NCBI GenBank assembly: GCA_946807835.1
Contig: OX327683.1
Location: 38,313,001-38,377,000 of the forward strand
Source: Ailanthus altissimus
Taxonomy: Eukaryota; Streptophyta; Magnoliopsida; Sapindales; Simaroubaceae
Direction: 5' to 3'
Length of the DNA: 64,000 bases
Shown: piece after piece, positions 1 through 12,501 of the stretch
How positions within the stretch are numbered: the first letter of the stretch is position 1
Layout of the letters: each line of letters begins with the position of its first letter
Position numbers and translations under genes: made by a program
Notes under the pieces: generated by a model
Seen by the model: only the letters and a program-made list of their open reading frames with translations
Database searches by the model: none
Told to the model about the DNA's origin: nothing

Positions 1-775
1 TAGACTATTAGTTTCCCATCAAATTTTAAGGTTTATAAGAGAGACCTAATTTGATAAGTGACAAGGAAAACAATAACATCAATGAAACTTTTTTAGTACA
101 CAAATTATAATTTTCATAATGATATCGTATTATAAGGATTTAAACTGCCTTTTAAATGAGATATTTTGTTATTACATGGCCGAGGGTCTTTTCTACCATT
201 TTTTCACATATTAGAGAAACTCAAACTCAACGCTTAAACCTTGAAAGTATTGACACTAACAACGGGATTTTAACTACCATCAATTGAATATATAAAGGAA
301 AATCTTTTTCGGCAATTCACAATAAGCAATAAGAAGTCATTATTAAGAGAGATACTCCGTCCTAGCGAGCAGCAAGAACACTTCTTTCATTTGAAATTAC
401 GCAAGAAAAAAAGAGAGAGAGAGAGATGGAGAGATAATAGTTCGTATTGAAATTTAATGATGCTTATAATCAATCAAGTCATTTTTAGAATTGAAAGAGT
501 GTTATAAGAAATAGTTGAAATTTTCAATAATTCAAGAGTATAATAATAGAAAAAGAAATTTGATTGGTTTGAAGTGGATAATTGAATTAGCACTCTTTTC
601 TAATTTTTATAAGCAATACTACATATTTTAAGTTGTATCCTACATGAATAATTTTGTTGACGTTGAACAAACATCAACACAATGCCTTGCTTGTTATGCC
701 CTTTTTAACATCACATTCACATCTATATATTTCTCTCTCTATTTTCTGTTAAATCAATTTTTATTTAACTCAAAT

Positions 776-813
<38 letters not shown>

Positions 814-1012
814 ACACTTAAACACATGAACTGATTCTATAGTACAATATAAATAATATTAAAGTTATTGATTAACAAAACATTAATGCGTAATAGTGTT
901 ATTTACCACATATACAATAAAATATGTCGTGCACTAAATTATTATTATTTATATATAATAATAATAACAAAGATAATATTATTCTCAAAATAATAGAAAT
1001 GAAAATATATAT
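1..1012. other. AT-rich intergenic DNA, no gene seen
   Basis: No ORF or RNA gene here could be tied to a known family. A short GA-rich run lies at about 411-427 and an AT dinucleotide microsatellite at about 779-809. The small ORF over the microsatellite is low-complexity and not supported as a gene. Confidence 0.6.
779..809. repeat. (AT)n microsatellite
   Basis: An uninterrupted run of alternating T and A of about 30 bases, seen directly. Confidence 0.9.
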
Positions 1013-2708
1013 TGTTGGAAGTGTGCCTTAAAAGTATGATTATTTGTATTTAGATACTGCTGAAAATAATTAATAGAGGTTATTCATTTAATATTATATT
1101 TGCAATTATGATTATTTTATTTAAATATCATAAAATTCCTTGATTATTATATGTAACCTTAAACTTAGTAAATAATAGTTATATACGAGATGATAAAGTT
1201 TCAGCGTAATAATCTAAATTTGTTCTTAGTCTGAATGAAGACGAAAACTTTATTTTGATAGACTATAAGTGTGGTCCATTTGTATATTATATACAATAGT
1301 CTTATCCAAATTATTTTATGTGTTGACATAGAAAATAAAAGTATTTTGTATAATGTTGATTATATAAGACTGGACCACGATAAAATTAATTTTCTATTAA
1401 TCTTCGTCAGTAAAGAGAATTTATTTTATCATAATATAATCATATATGGATTAATCTTATTCCTGAGTGATTAATAAACTCTTATTCATTGATTTATGTT
1501 TATTAATTTATAAGAAAAAGACTGTAAAAGATTGTCAGTCAATTACTAAGTATTTTATAAATGTAACAAAATGGATGGCTGAGAATATTTCTCACAGATA
1601 TTAAATTCACTCCTTCCGAAAGAAAGTTAGATAAGTTGTTCTCTTAATAATTGATTCTGTTCTTGAACATTATGAGCGCTTAATTTTGTTTAAGAGTTAA
1701 AGAAAATAATAAATTTATGAATTTCACAAATTAAATATTCAAAAAAGGATCAATATGGTTCAAAGATAAAGATATAATTAAAGAGGTTAACAAACACTCG
1801 ACCTAATTCTAATTACAAACACTTGTGAAGAATTGATCTATATGAAATGATTATTAAATAGATAAAGACAGTTTTTTATTTTATAATTTATCTGTAAAAT
1901 CAAGAGTTCAACTTTATATTTTTAGTGGAGTAATATAAAATTAATAAATAAAATCATGTTAATTAAAGAGTTTAATCAAAAGATTTAATTTATTAGAGTT
2001 TAATTTTGTAGGTCCATTAAGTCTTCATACTAGCTTCATAAACACTAAAATTGCCTATTGAATTAATTGTTAGATTTAAAATATTAATTGACCTAAGTTT
2101 AATTTGATTAAATTTATTAGGACCAATTAATTAATTTGATTGACCCATGTTTTATTTGATTAAACTTGTTGGGCTCAATCAATTATTGGCCCAATTCATA
2201 ATAGTTATAGAATTAAATAAATAATTAGATTATTTATTTAAATTAAAATAATTAAATTATTTAATTAAATTAAATAATTAGATAATTATGAATTATTTAA
2301 ATTATTTAATTAAAGATAATATTAAAAATTATCTTTATCTTTTTAATTATCTAAGTTAAAATAATATAAAGATATTATTTTATTCTAATCCTATTAGAAT
2401 TAAGAGTTTAAATAATATAAGGATTCTTGTACTATAAAAATGAGTTTTAGAACTATTTTTACTTATTTTTTATTAGTGCTTCTTTTGGACTAAATTTTTC
2501 TAGAGAAAAAAATTTAGAACACAGAATTAAATCTTCTACAATTTATCAACTCGCCCACATGAGTAGTCTATTGGTGAAAAATACAGCGTGAAAGATTTGT
2601 TAGTGTTAATAAAAAATATCTATAGAAATTCGCGATTAAAATATTTTTCTTATATCATCTTGTTACTAAATTAAAATAGACACAAAAATTTTTAAAATCG
2701 GTCATGCA
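1013..2708 (+). mobile_element. Probable solo LTR, Copia-like
   Basis: The segment starts TGTTGGAAGTGTGCC, a start I associate with plant Copia LTRs, and ends GGTCATGCA, so it has TG...CA termini. TATAT lies on both sides (1008-1012 and 2709-2713) as a candidate 5-bp target duplication. No primer site, gag or pol sequence is attached, so a solo LTR of about 1.7 kb fits best. The flanking TATAT is low-complexity, so the 3' end is less certain than the 5' end. Confidence 0.55.
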
Positions 2709-4596
2709 TATATAACATGATCAAATAAAGAGAAAATATCATTTTAATTTTTGATTTTATAGATATATATCAATTTAGTTCTTACTTATCAAATATGTGT
2801 ATATGTTAGTCTCTATAGGGACAAAAATGATAATTGTTTAAAAATGAAAATGATAATAAAATTTACAAAAAAAGTTCATACATAAACTAATATAATATAT
2901 ATTAAAAAAATAAAGACTAAATTAATATATATATATATATATATCCATAAAATCAGGACCAAAATGGCATTTTCTTCAAATAAATCCACACTCATTGATC
3001 CTTAATTAGCTGGGGCAACGACAATGGTTAATCATGTCTAAAAATATTACTTCAATTCCATCCTGATTATTTTAAGTTACAAAATCTTAGATTATTAATT
3101 CAATAACATAATATTAATATTCCATTTCAAATTTGGAGTGCCTTGTTGTTTGTAGTAGAGAACATCGATGCACGTAGTAGTCTTCAGCCTTGCTTCTGTC
3201 AAAAGGAAGAGATCATGTAGAGTAGAGAATATGGCATTCATTGAATAATGACTAGTTAAAATTAAAGCAGCGGGAGTTTTAAACAAAACAATTAAAGCCA
3301 TTTCAAAGTGAAAAGAACCTGCAGTTTGGTCAAGATTTGCTTGCTTGCTAGCTTCACACACTTCCATGCCCGCCAGTCAAGGTCATTGTATATTATAATC
3401 TAATCTTGTAGGCACTAAGGGAAAACAAATAAAAATAATAAAATTATCTTTTGAACTTCATTTGATATATACTTGGGTATTATTTGTCTCTCTCTCTTTT
3501 GTTTTGGAAAATATAATGGTATATATTATTGTAGTGAAATGACAACAGCAAAAAAAGCATGACACCGGGTGTTGACTGTTGAATAATAAAGGATGATTAT
3601 CGAAGAGTAAATGTTATGAATATGAATGCAAAATAAAACGTCAGTTTTGCTTAGCTCATTTATAAATTAAATCTAACTGGCTATTATATATTTTATGTAT
3701 ATCTATGACTTTTGCCTATTAATTAGTCAAAAAAAAAAAAAATTTCCTCCAGGGGTGGTGTGTGTAAGAAAGAGAGAGTCCGGGAACCGCTCAACAGCCC
3801 CCAGTCAGTTCCGGAGAAGAAGAAGATATCTAATTTATGGTTTTAAGAAAGATTTATTTCCATAAATGTGTGTGCTTACTTTGCCGATAATAAGATTTTT
3901 ATTTTTGGTTGGAAAATTAGCAAAATGCATGTTTTACGCAATAATATTAGACTTGGCTCTCATCTATTACAATAGTGTTTTTCCTCTTTTTAAAGTCAAC
4001 TCCCTGATGGTCGTCTGTATTTGCAAATTTGGCCCTACTTTATATTTTATATTTAATAGGGTTTCATGCTTCCAACATTAAGGATTCCTTTTCGGCTTAA
4101 TTGAAAGCTTGATATTCACCTCCTCGTAAGTAATGTTATGTTTAGACGTGGTTAAGATATAAAATTTATATTTTAATTGATGTGTTAATAATTAATTTAT
4201 ATTATATATTTTAATAAGTGACAATCATTAACTGAATACTTCTAATTATATAAGCGTAATATTACTCTTTTCCTATAAGAGTTTTATCATTTAGTATCAT
4301 ATATAATTAATTAAATTAGCCAAAAAAGTTTCAATTTAAATAACCTACAGATCTGTTGCATTTACATACATAAAATAATAATTAACAAGTCAATATTTTT
4401 CATTTAATCTTAGGTATCAAACGGCCAATGAAATGATCAATACGAGTTCGAGAAAAAAAGGAGACTTGATATGTATGATTCAGTCTTAAATTAAAAGATT
4501 ATGGCGACTTCAGCATATTTTACTTGTTATCAATTAAATTGAATAATATACGTAAACGGAATTAAATGATTTTGAACAAAATTAAAACAGATTTTA
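2709..4596. other. AT-rich intergenic DNA, no gene seen
   Basis: Nothing here was assignable. Short ORFs at 3095-3367 (-) and 3866-4081 (+) have no recognisable domain and composition like random AT-rich DNA. A TA run lies near 2926-2944 and a purine-rich patch near 3765-3830. Confidence 0.5.
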
Positions 4597-5560
4597 GTTG
4601 CCTGAATCACGCCTATAAGTTTACATAATTTGGTCAACAAATGAGACCTATTAAATACCGAGAGAGTGAGTTGATGTAATGCTAGTGATACCTAATTAAT
4701 TAATACATAATTGTTTAGACGGTCAGATAATCTCTGATACGAATTTGCCAAACACATCCTTCAACATTTCTACTCGTGTTCTTATATATACAATAAGCTG
4801 GATTGCAAGTGCTATTTTTTCTATAACCAATTTGGTAGTTAAACGTAAGCTTGTGAAAATAATAAGGTGATTTGGGTTTGTCTTACCTGAGGAAATCCAA
4901 TATCTACCAAGTGATATGTTAGCTGTTATACCAATTATACCAACTCATCAAGTTAGCTGTTATTCTCAAGAATTATATCTTTTTATTATAATTTATAAAT
5001 ATATATTAAAAAGATGTCAATTTAATCTAAAAAGTTTAAGTAGTGTTAAATTTACATAGTTAGAATATAAAATTTATATCCTAATCGATAACTATCACTT
5101 ATCAAACACTTGTTGATTTTAAACTTCTTATTAATATAGTAGTTATATAATACTAATTGACAATAAACACATTAAATGCTACATTGACTGGAAATTTCGT
5201 ATCAATTATTTAAGTATAACATTATTAGAAAAAAAGGCTTGTAATCATAACCGAGTTGAATATGTATAATATTAATAACTAAACATTAATTGTGGGCATA
5301 AATAAATAATGCATGTAGGTAACTCTATACATAGGATATATGTAATGCAATTACATAGGCTCCATCCATGTTAAATGAAAAACGAGGCAGGCATCTTGAG
5401 ATTTCATTTGGTCAGGGACAAGAATGAAGTAAACATAAAACATCATGGCTATAAGTTATAAAAATACAATACTAAATGGGTTAGACCGAAATATGGAGAA
5501 AATAAGAAAAGAAATTCAAAGCAATGAAGATTGACATGTATTTACATTTATGTGTGTGTG
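4597..5560 (+). repeat. Duplicated segment, copy 1
   Basis: Several long stretches match 32518-33305, 34147-34264 and 49667-49770 in the same order and orientation, for example around ACCGAGAGAGTGAGTTGATG and CTCTATACATAGGATAT. It could be a local segmental duplication of the DNA upstream of the U-box gene or a shared dispersed repeat. It ends about 0.3 kb before the U-box start codon. This copy is uninterrupted and therefore shows the site before the insertions found in copy 2. Confidence 0.75.
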
Positions 5561-5878
5561 TATATATAAATATAAGTTTCCTTATGGGTGTATATCTTTC
5601 TTTCCATGTATAAGGAACATAACAGCTTGCAAAAGCATCGAAAATATTTGACTTTGATTATTTCCGTCTTAAGACTTGCACACTTTGTCTCCCTTCTTAA
5701 TTATTATTGTTTATATTATATAAGAAGGATCTTACCAGTAACCCTCCTTCCTCCGTCCCTCTCAATAACATGTTCATGTTATCTCATCTAATGATCAGTG
5801 GATAAGGTAGTAATAGCAATAGCAATAGCATGCAGATGCAGATTCAGATGCAGTAGTGATTGAGAGATAGAGGTGGAG
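5561..5878 (+). promoter_or_regulatory. Upstream region of the U-box gene
   Basis: About 0.3 kb between the duplicated segment and the start codon. It contains TATA-like stretches near 5562-5570 and 5713-5720 and a run of imperfect CAATAG and CAGATG units just before the ATG. No transcription start can be fixed from sequence alone. Confidence 0.35.
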
Positions 5879-7105
5879 ATGGAGATGGATCGGATGGAAT
5901 ATCCAGTAGATTTCAGGTGCCCGATATCGATGGAGCTGATGAAGGATCCTGTCACCATCTGCACCGGAGTCACATATGAACGCAAGAACATCGAGAGATG
6001 GTTCTTCAAATACAAGAAGAATACATGTCCAGCCACCGTGCAAGCCATCCACACTTTCGATATCACACCTAATCACACCCTCAAGCGACTCATCCAAGCA
6101 TGGCTAAACAATCATCATCAATCTTCTCAATCTCCATCAACCCCATCAATCAAACACGACGAGTTGCTGTCTCTTCTTTCCACCGTCGAAACGTCTCCGT
6201 TTAAGGTGACTTCCCTGAAGAAACTGAGATCTATTATCCAAATGAGTGACGACACTAAAGCTGATTTCATTCGATCCGGCGGTGTCCAAGTTGTTATTCA
6301 AATAGTTGTTCAGATACTTGTTGAGAGCTCAGATTTTGTTAGCTTTACAGCGTGTGAGGAGGCCTTGGGTGTTCTCCATCAACTTCCATTATCCGAGCAA
6401 GACAAAACCTTGGAGATTTTGTCAGAACCTGAATCCATGAGATCCATGGCTATTGTTCTTCAAAGAGGAAGCGCTGAAGCCAGGCTTTACGCCATAACTA
6501 TATTTCGAAAGATGGCCAAAACTGATTATAACTGGAGCTTCATGATACAAGATCAAGGTATCGATTTTTTCAAGTCTTTGTTAGAACTTGTATCGGATGA
6601 GATATGCACCAAGGCAAGCTCATGTACTTTAGATGTTCTCATTGAGATATTGAGTTCATCAAAGAAGAGCCGATTAAGGGCCATTGAAGCCGGTGCAGTT
6701 TGTGTCCTTGTTGAGCTTTTGCCGGACTCGAGCAGATCTAAATGTGAGAAAATGTTGCTTCTTATCAAATTATTATGTGAATGCGCCGAGGGAAGACAGG
6801 CTATGGTAGAGCATAACATGGGCATCCCGGCTGTGTCCAAGAAATTATTACATGTTTCAAATACGGCCACTAAGATTGGGGTGAAGATCATGTGGCTGGT
6901 TTGTAATTTTCACCCAACTGAAGGGGTTTTGGAGGAAATATTGATATGTGGATCCGTCAAGAAGCTTCTGGCATTGCTGCATATGGAGGGTAGATCTTCC
7001 ACCAAGGATAAGGTGGTCAAGATATTCAAGTTGCATGCCAATTCCTGGAAGCGATACCCTTGTTTTCCTTGCGAGTTGAAGCATTATTTGGGCTTAGCCA
7101 ATTGA
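5879..7105 (+). CDS. U-box E3 ubiquitin ligase with ARM repeats, PUB22/23/24-like
   Basis: Intronless 408-residue ORF read from the first ATG; the frame stays open two codons further upstream, but without ATG. Residues about 8-80 form a U-box, with CPISMELMKDPV, the TYER/IERWF region and CPAT...TPNHTLKRLIQAW visible. A U-box binds the E2 enzyme and promotes ubiquitin transfer without zinc. The remainder is helical armadillo-type sequence; CAEGR and the C-terminal KLHANSW...PCFP match the PUB22/23/24 group, whose members are close to this length. Family knowledge: these cytosolic E3 ligases dampen pathogen-triggered immunity and drought responses, are intronless and are often stress-induced. 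Orthology to one particular PUB, the targets and the regulation are not shown by the sequence. No frameshift or premature stop was seen. Confidence 0.92.
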   Translation: MEMDRMEYPVDFRCPISMELMKDPVTICTGVTYERKNIERWFFKYKKNTCPATVQAIHTFDITPNHTLKRLIQAWLNNHHQSSQSPSTPSIKHDELLSLLSTVETSPFKVTSLKKLRSIIQMSDDTKADFIRSGGVQVVIQIVVQILVESSDFVSFTACEEALGVLHQLPLSEQDKTLEILSEPESMRSMAIVLQRGSAEARLYAITIFRKMAKTDYNWSFMIQDQGIDFFKSLLELVSDEICTKASSCTLDVLIEILSSSKKSRLRAIEAGAVCVLVELLPDSSRSKCEKMLLLIKLLCECAEGRQAMVEHNMGIPAVSKKLLHVSNTATKIGVKIMWLVCNFHPTEGVLEEILICGSVKKLLALLHMEGRSSTKDKVVKIFKLHANSWKRYPCFPCELKHYLGLAN

Positions 7106-7434
7106 TCGAGCATTAAATAAAGCCCAAAAAATTGAAAAAGAAACATTCCTTTAGTTTTATATTTAAGTAACTATTTTGTCAAGAAAAATTGAACTAAATA
7201 GTAGTGATCAAATAATTGTTTTTTCTATTTCGGTTTGATGGATTATCAAGTTTTTATTCTCGTCAATCATTCATATTGTTCTGTGCTGGCATATTTGATC
7301 AGTTTGCTGAAGGGCATTCTGCAATTTCGGAGAGTGACAGTGGTTCAATCACAATTATATATTATATGCTCCGTGAAGAAGACATGTCAATGATATGATG
7401 TCCTTCCAACAATTTTGACAAATAAAAAAGTTAA
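7106..7434 (+). other. 3' flank of the U-box gene
   Basis: Holds the probable 3' untranslated region (AATAAA-type signal near 7114-7120) and the 9-bp target duplication AAAAGTTAA of the next element at 7426-7434. No other gene seen. Confidence 0.5.
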
Positions 7435-8050
7435 GGGAAATTTTTCGTAGTCTACCTAAAAAAGTAAATAAAAAATTTATTTGCATGAAAGCCAAATATG
7501 TTAATATATATTAATTAAATACCTAAACTTCTTTATTATTTTGTCTTTACTCCCAAAATTAAAATTTTTCTCAAACACTTCTCTCACTCGGCCACTTATC
7601 ACATTTTATCTTAGAATTCTCTTAGATCAACTGCAAACATAATATATTTTAAAGATTTGAGTTAAAATAATTAATTATAGAGTTAAAAATAAAAAATAAG
7701 TGAAAATTAGCAATTTTTTTTAATTTTAGTTTTGTTGTGTTTTTGAGTTGTTTTTGTATTTAGTTATTAGAAATGTATAGATGTAGTGTTAGTAATATAA
7801 AAAATAGGTTAAAAATATGTGTAAAAGGTCGAAAAAATCTAAAAAATAACAAAAAATGATAGATTTCGGTCATTTTCTATGAGACATGCGCCAGACCTGT
7901 GCACTACGCGCTTGGGCCTAGCATGTGTGGCCACAGCGTGGGGGGCGCACTGTGGCACATGCCTCACGCTGGGGTGTGTGCGTCATGTTGATGTGCACGC
8001 CTCATCCTACGCCCTACTCGCGTTTGCCACGTGACAATTTTAATCTTTTT
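7435..8050 (+). repeat. MULE left inverted end
   Basis: Pairs with 16640-17349 read on the other strand. The outer part is AT-rich; the inner part (about 7875-8035) is an abrupt GC-rich island ending in a CACGTG at 8028-8033. Confidence 0.7.
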
Positions 8051-8596
8051 AATTAATTTAAAAATATATTAAAATTGTGAGTAAATTCCTTTATTTATAA
8101 TAATTGTTCAATTTAATGTGTTTAATTTTATAATCTTGTAATTTTAAATTATTTTATCATTTAATGAATATTATCTTTTTAGTTGTAATTATTTTTAAGT
8201 TTTTGTTAATAGTTGGTTATATGCTAATAATATTATTTTTCTATAATACTATATGCTAAATTTTTTAATTTAATTTTTTCAAGAAAGAGAATGTCTCAAA
8301 AGATTACATAATTGTCGAAAATAAATTCTGTCGATAGATCGTACATGCGTACTCGAAGTTATGGATTATGAAAAATATAAAAGATAAATTGACTTTGAGT
8401 TAGGTCAAAATATTTGAAACCATATATTTTGATTATTTTTTAGATACATCGAATATTCCATTTTTAAGTATTTTAGTACATGAGATTTTATTAAGATGCA
8501 TACATATAAAAAATTTATATGAAGAATTATAATTCTATTTAGGTAAATGACGTATTAGATTCTCACGTTTAGAATTTTATTTGATTATTGGTTTGA
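8051..8596. other. MULE interior, no gene recognised
   Basis: AT-rich sequence between the left inverted end and the hAT-like insertion. No domain recognised on either strand. Confidence 0.4.
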
Positions 8597-9420
8597 ATAA
8601 GATTGGGTATGGTTCGGTCTGATTTTTTTCAAAATCGAACCGAACTGGTCCGGTTCGACTTTTTAAAGAATAAAAATCGAAACCAAATTTTTTGAGGGTA
8701 AAAATCGAACCAATTTTTTTTCGATTCGGTTCGACTCGGTTCTGATTTTTTGGTTTAACTGTAAAAAAAAATTGTCCAATATGCTAGAATTTGGATCTAA
8801 CCCCATGACTTGGTGGAAAAAACTATCACCACTAGATCTGAGCTAATGACATTTACTAATATAAAGTGCATTCCATTTTTTTATTATATTAATTTTAATA
8901 TATTAACTAATAAAAATTAAATTTTTGATGAAGTTAAGAGTAGAACCTAAATCTTATATTTGTCAATTGGGCTGCTTTTTTTTTTGGAAACACATTTATT
9001 TTTTGTTATATTACAGTTTAGGTATTAATAATTTAAAAATTTGCCATCGGGTGTTGAACCTAAGATCTCAATAAACTATAGCCCCCTATTCACCAAGAGA
9101 GCTAAGTTTTTTTTTTTGTCATTGATAGTACATTCAATTTTCTTATATATTAATTTTAAATATTAATATAATTAAAAAACTGAAATGCCAACAGAGAAAT
9201 CGAACCATAAACATTAAAGACAAGTTAGAGCTACATTTTCATCTAAGTTAAAGCAACATTTTATTATTAGACATGCAAAACATATTTTTATATTAACATT
9301 TCAAAATAATATAAATAACTAGAAAATCAATTTTTTTGGTTTGCTTTCGGTTTATAATAAAACCGAAATGAAATCGACCGGTTCGATTTTTTGATTTTTA
9401 GTTTGTTTTGCCCACCCTTA
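8597..9420. mobile_element. hAT-like non-autonomous element inside the MULE
   Basis: The left end TAAGATTGGGTATGGTTCGG and the right end read inverted, TAAGGGTGGGCAAAAC, resemble hAT termini with nearby GGTTCGGTT / AACCGAACC motifs. The subterminal regions (8610-8760 and 9325-9395) are rich in inverted CGGTTCGA/TCGAACCG and AAAAATCGAACC units. No transposase ORF is present. Flanks share a GTTTGA core within 8 bp (left at about 8590, right in the duplicated junction at 9531-9538), which is weak support for an 8-bp target duplication. Confidence 0.6.
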
Positions 9421-9635
9421 GATTTAAGGATGAAGGATTATCCTGTAGTAAGTAAGTTAGGTGATAGATTATGGAACAAATATTTTTTCGGTTTGGTTTT
9501 TGGTTTATTTTGCCCACCCTTAAGTTTGAGGATGAGGGATTATCCTGTAGTAAATGAGTTAAGTGATAGATTATGGCACAAATATTTTTCGAAAAGAAGT
9601 GAGTTAACTTATAAGGATTTGGATTCGTGGTTTAA
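9411..9635 (+). repeat. 112-bp tandem duplication
   Basis: The block starting at TTTTGCCCACCCTTA near 9407 and running through GATTATCCTGTAGTAA is repeated with a 112-bp offset from about 9519. The unit joins the end of the hAT-like element to the start of the DUF1985-type gene, so the duplication came after that insertion. Confidence 0.8.
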
Positions 9636-9962
9636 GAACGTTACATTTGACGATGATATAGATACAGTAAAAATGTATCTATTTATGTATTTAATAAATT
9701 ATTAATGCCACGTGATTAGAATAGAGCTGTACAATATTTTATACTTCACTTTGTAGATAATCTTGATGAGTTTAATGCCTATCCTTGGGGTACGATTGCA
9801 TGAACTGTACTCTACAATAGCTTATGCACAGTTTCAATTAAAAAGTTAGTGAAGATCAGAAAAACGGGCACTCCGAATAGGGAATCATACAACTTATACT
9901 TATTCAGTTAAGTATTCTTAGTGAGTAATCTATTTTTTCGATTCATTATCATATTTGGATAC

Positions 9963-10382
9963 ATAAAAAATTATTTTTTTGATATTATAATTATTTTTTC
10001 ATTTATTATCATCTAAAGTGTAGATCTATGAGGCGATGTCGAGATGTGGGCAGCTGTTTGTGTTGTGTGCTCATGTGTCATCCCAGTTTTATATGAATAT
10101 TGTATTTTTATATTTATGCAATAAATAAATATTTCATTAAATTGATAATTGCTTTATTAAGGTAAGATACTCAACAAAAAATTATTTTGTTGATATTATA
10201 ATTTTTATTTATTTATTATCATCTAAAGTGTGGATCTACGAGGCGATGTCGAGATGTGGGCAGCTGTTTGTGTTATGTGCTCATGTGTCATCCCAATTTT
10301 ATATGAATATTGTATTGTTATATTTATGCAATAAATAAATATTTCATTAAATTGATAATTGCTTTATTAAGGTAAGATACTT
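9963..10382 (+). repeat. 210-bp tandem duplication over the target/LTR junction
   Basis: Two copies offset by 210 bp (GAGGCGATGTCGAGATGTGG at 10030 and 10240). Each copy holds the end of the DUF1985-type sequence, the target duplication GTTTG and the first ~110 bases of the family B LTR. The duplication therefore formed after the LTR inserted; a few substitutions separate the copies. Confidence 0.85.
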
Positions 10383-12501
10383 GTAACATTTTGGACATTG
10401 TATTGATCTGACAGAGTTCAGATCAAGTTTGAAGAGTTAGAACTTTATTTGAAATTAGACAAAGACCTGAAAATATACTAATAATGATATAGTTGCAAAA
10501 AGTTGCTAGAAAATGTCATTATGCAAATATGTTTTCGAATTATATATTCATAATCCATTTCTATTTCCACTAATGTAAGGTCTGTTGAGCGAAACTCATT
10601 AATATAAATTAGTGTATATCTATATTTAGATTATTCAAATGGTTAATCTTAGTAGACTATAAGCTTAGTTGAAGCTCGCATAGATATACAGGTATTCAGT
10701 GAGGACTGGATATTAAACAAGATTCAATAAGGACCTTTAATAGATATCCTATAAATTCGTCAGTAGAGGGTCTTCTCGAGTTGAGTAGTATTTGTAGTCC
10801 CTAGACCTGAACACTACGGTGGGCTTGTGAGTGATCCACTACACTTAAGTTCCACACATGTCAGAGACCTTTCATAGTTTGACCGCTGAGTGTCGCTGGG
10901 TATAGTCTGATGCTTATGGAGTCCGGTGTGTGTAGATATGAGATCTTTTAGCTCATATGGGCGAGTTAAATATCAAAATGCTCTAAAATTATATTTTAGG
11001 AAGTGTTATGGCCATAAGTATTAATTTCGAAAAAAAGTCTTTCGTTCTATAAACAATATTGCAAAGGAATTTGTGGATACTATTTATTTGAATACTAATT
11101 AAGGAGATAGGTTTATGGTTGAGCAATATGGGACTTGGCAGTATTGATCTATGTCTCCGCTCTTCTAGGATATTAATGACAGAAGGATTGTACGAATATG
11201 GATTAACCTCAACTTGTATGGTTTAACTTGTCATTTTGTATTATTCATAATGTGTGTGTGGGGGGCATCGATTATGGATTTACAAAAATATTTCGTGAGA
11301 CAAAATGAGTTTGAACGTAGGGAGTCTCACTATATAAAGTGTACTTGTTGAGCATGTGGGTAGCACACCAGATTAAATTATTCGATCTGAGAATTTGTCG
11401 AAAAATATGAATTTACTTTAAAGTTTTTTGGGGAATAGTTAAGGTTTAAGTGTTAAACCTAAAATTGTGCTAAGTGAGACTTGACACTTTTATCTACCTA
11501 GTGTACATCTTAAATTGTGTCAATAATTTGTATTGGTACTAAATTGAGCATTAATAGATAGCTGCTATTTAAATAAAATAATTATTATTTTACTAAAATT
11601 AAATTAATTAGCCACTTATTTATTTTATGGTCTCTTGGGGAGTAACTTAACTTTAAGTGTTAGTCCTAAAATTGTGCCAAATGATATTTGACACTTTTAT
11701 TTATATAATATATATCTCAAATTGTGTCAATAATTTGTATAAATATTAAATTATACATTAATATATATAATAATAAAATAATTTTTATTTCATTATATAT
11801 ATATATAAATATATGATTTGGCCAATACAATTCAAATGAATTTAATTCATTTGAATTGTATGCAATTACACTTCTTGTTTTCTTATTTGTTGAAATAAAA
11901 AAATATTAGGTAGGTGTTATAATTCTATTAGCTAAAAGGTATTTATGCTTTTATAATTGAATTTGATTCAATCACAAAAGTTGACGTGGCAACAAGTTAT
12001 ATATTTATTGCCATTAATCTTTTTATCAATTTTCTATTGTGAAATTGATACATGATTTAGCAATTTTTTTGTTGAGTAAGCACGTGTAAATTTGTTTTTA
12101 TTTCATTAGTTGAAACATAGGCAAGTTTGCCTATATATAAGGAAGTTGAGAGAAATAAATAGAATGTGTGAATTGTTTTGTTTCAAAAGGTTAAGTGTTA
12201 GCTTTAATATCAATATCAATTTTAATTTGAGAGATTAAAATAAATTTAAAATAAAAGTTGTTATAAATATTTTAAAAAAGAAAATTATTATTTTAGTTTG
12301 TGAAAATTCACCATGTCCCTAATTAAAATTGTTCAAAGTACGTTTCGAGAGTAAGTTTCCTAATCTCATTAATGTAATGAGATTATTTTAATGTGTATTA
12401 TATTTTCGTTGCATTATATGTATGACATATTTATTATTAAATAATTTAATAATATACACAATCACTCGTAGCACGGTGCACACAAGCACACAACACTAAC
12501 A
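10271..12501 (+). mobile_element. Solo LTR, family B, in the MULE gene
   Basis: Starts TGTTATGTGCTCATGTGTCATCC and ends CACTAACA, flanked by GTTTG on both sides (10266-10270 and 12502-12506). It is 2231 bp with no primer site, gag or pol, so a solo LTR. It is related to 34265-49666 (other strand) and 56760-59109; the strongest match is a core at about 10813-10960 containing GTGGGCTTGTGAGTGATCCA and GAGTCCGGTGTGT. I could not assign the superfamily. Confidence 0.85.

Noticed and set aside
3095..3367. 90-codon - strand ORF
   Set aside because: No recognisable motif, no splice or conservation evidence; expected by chance.
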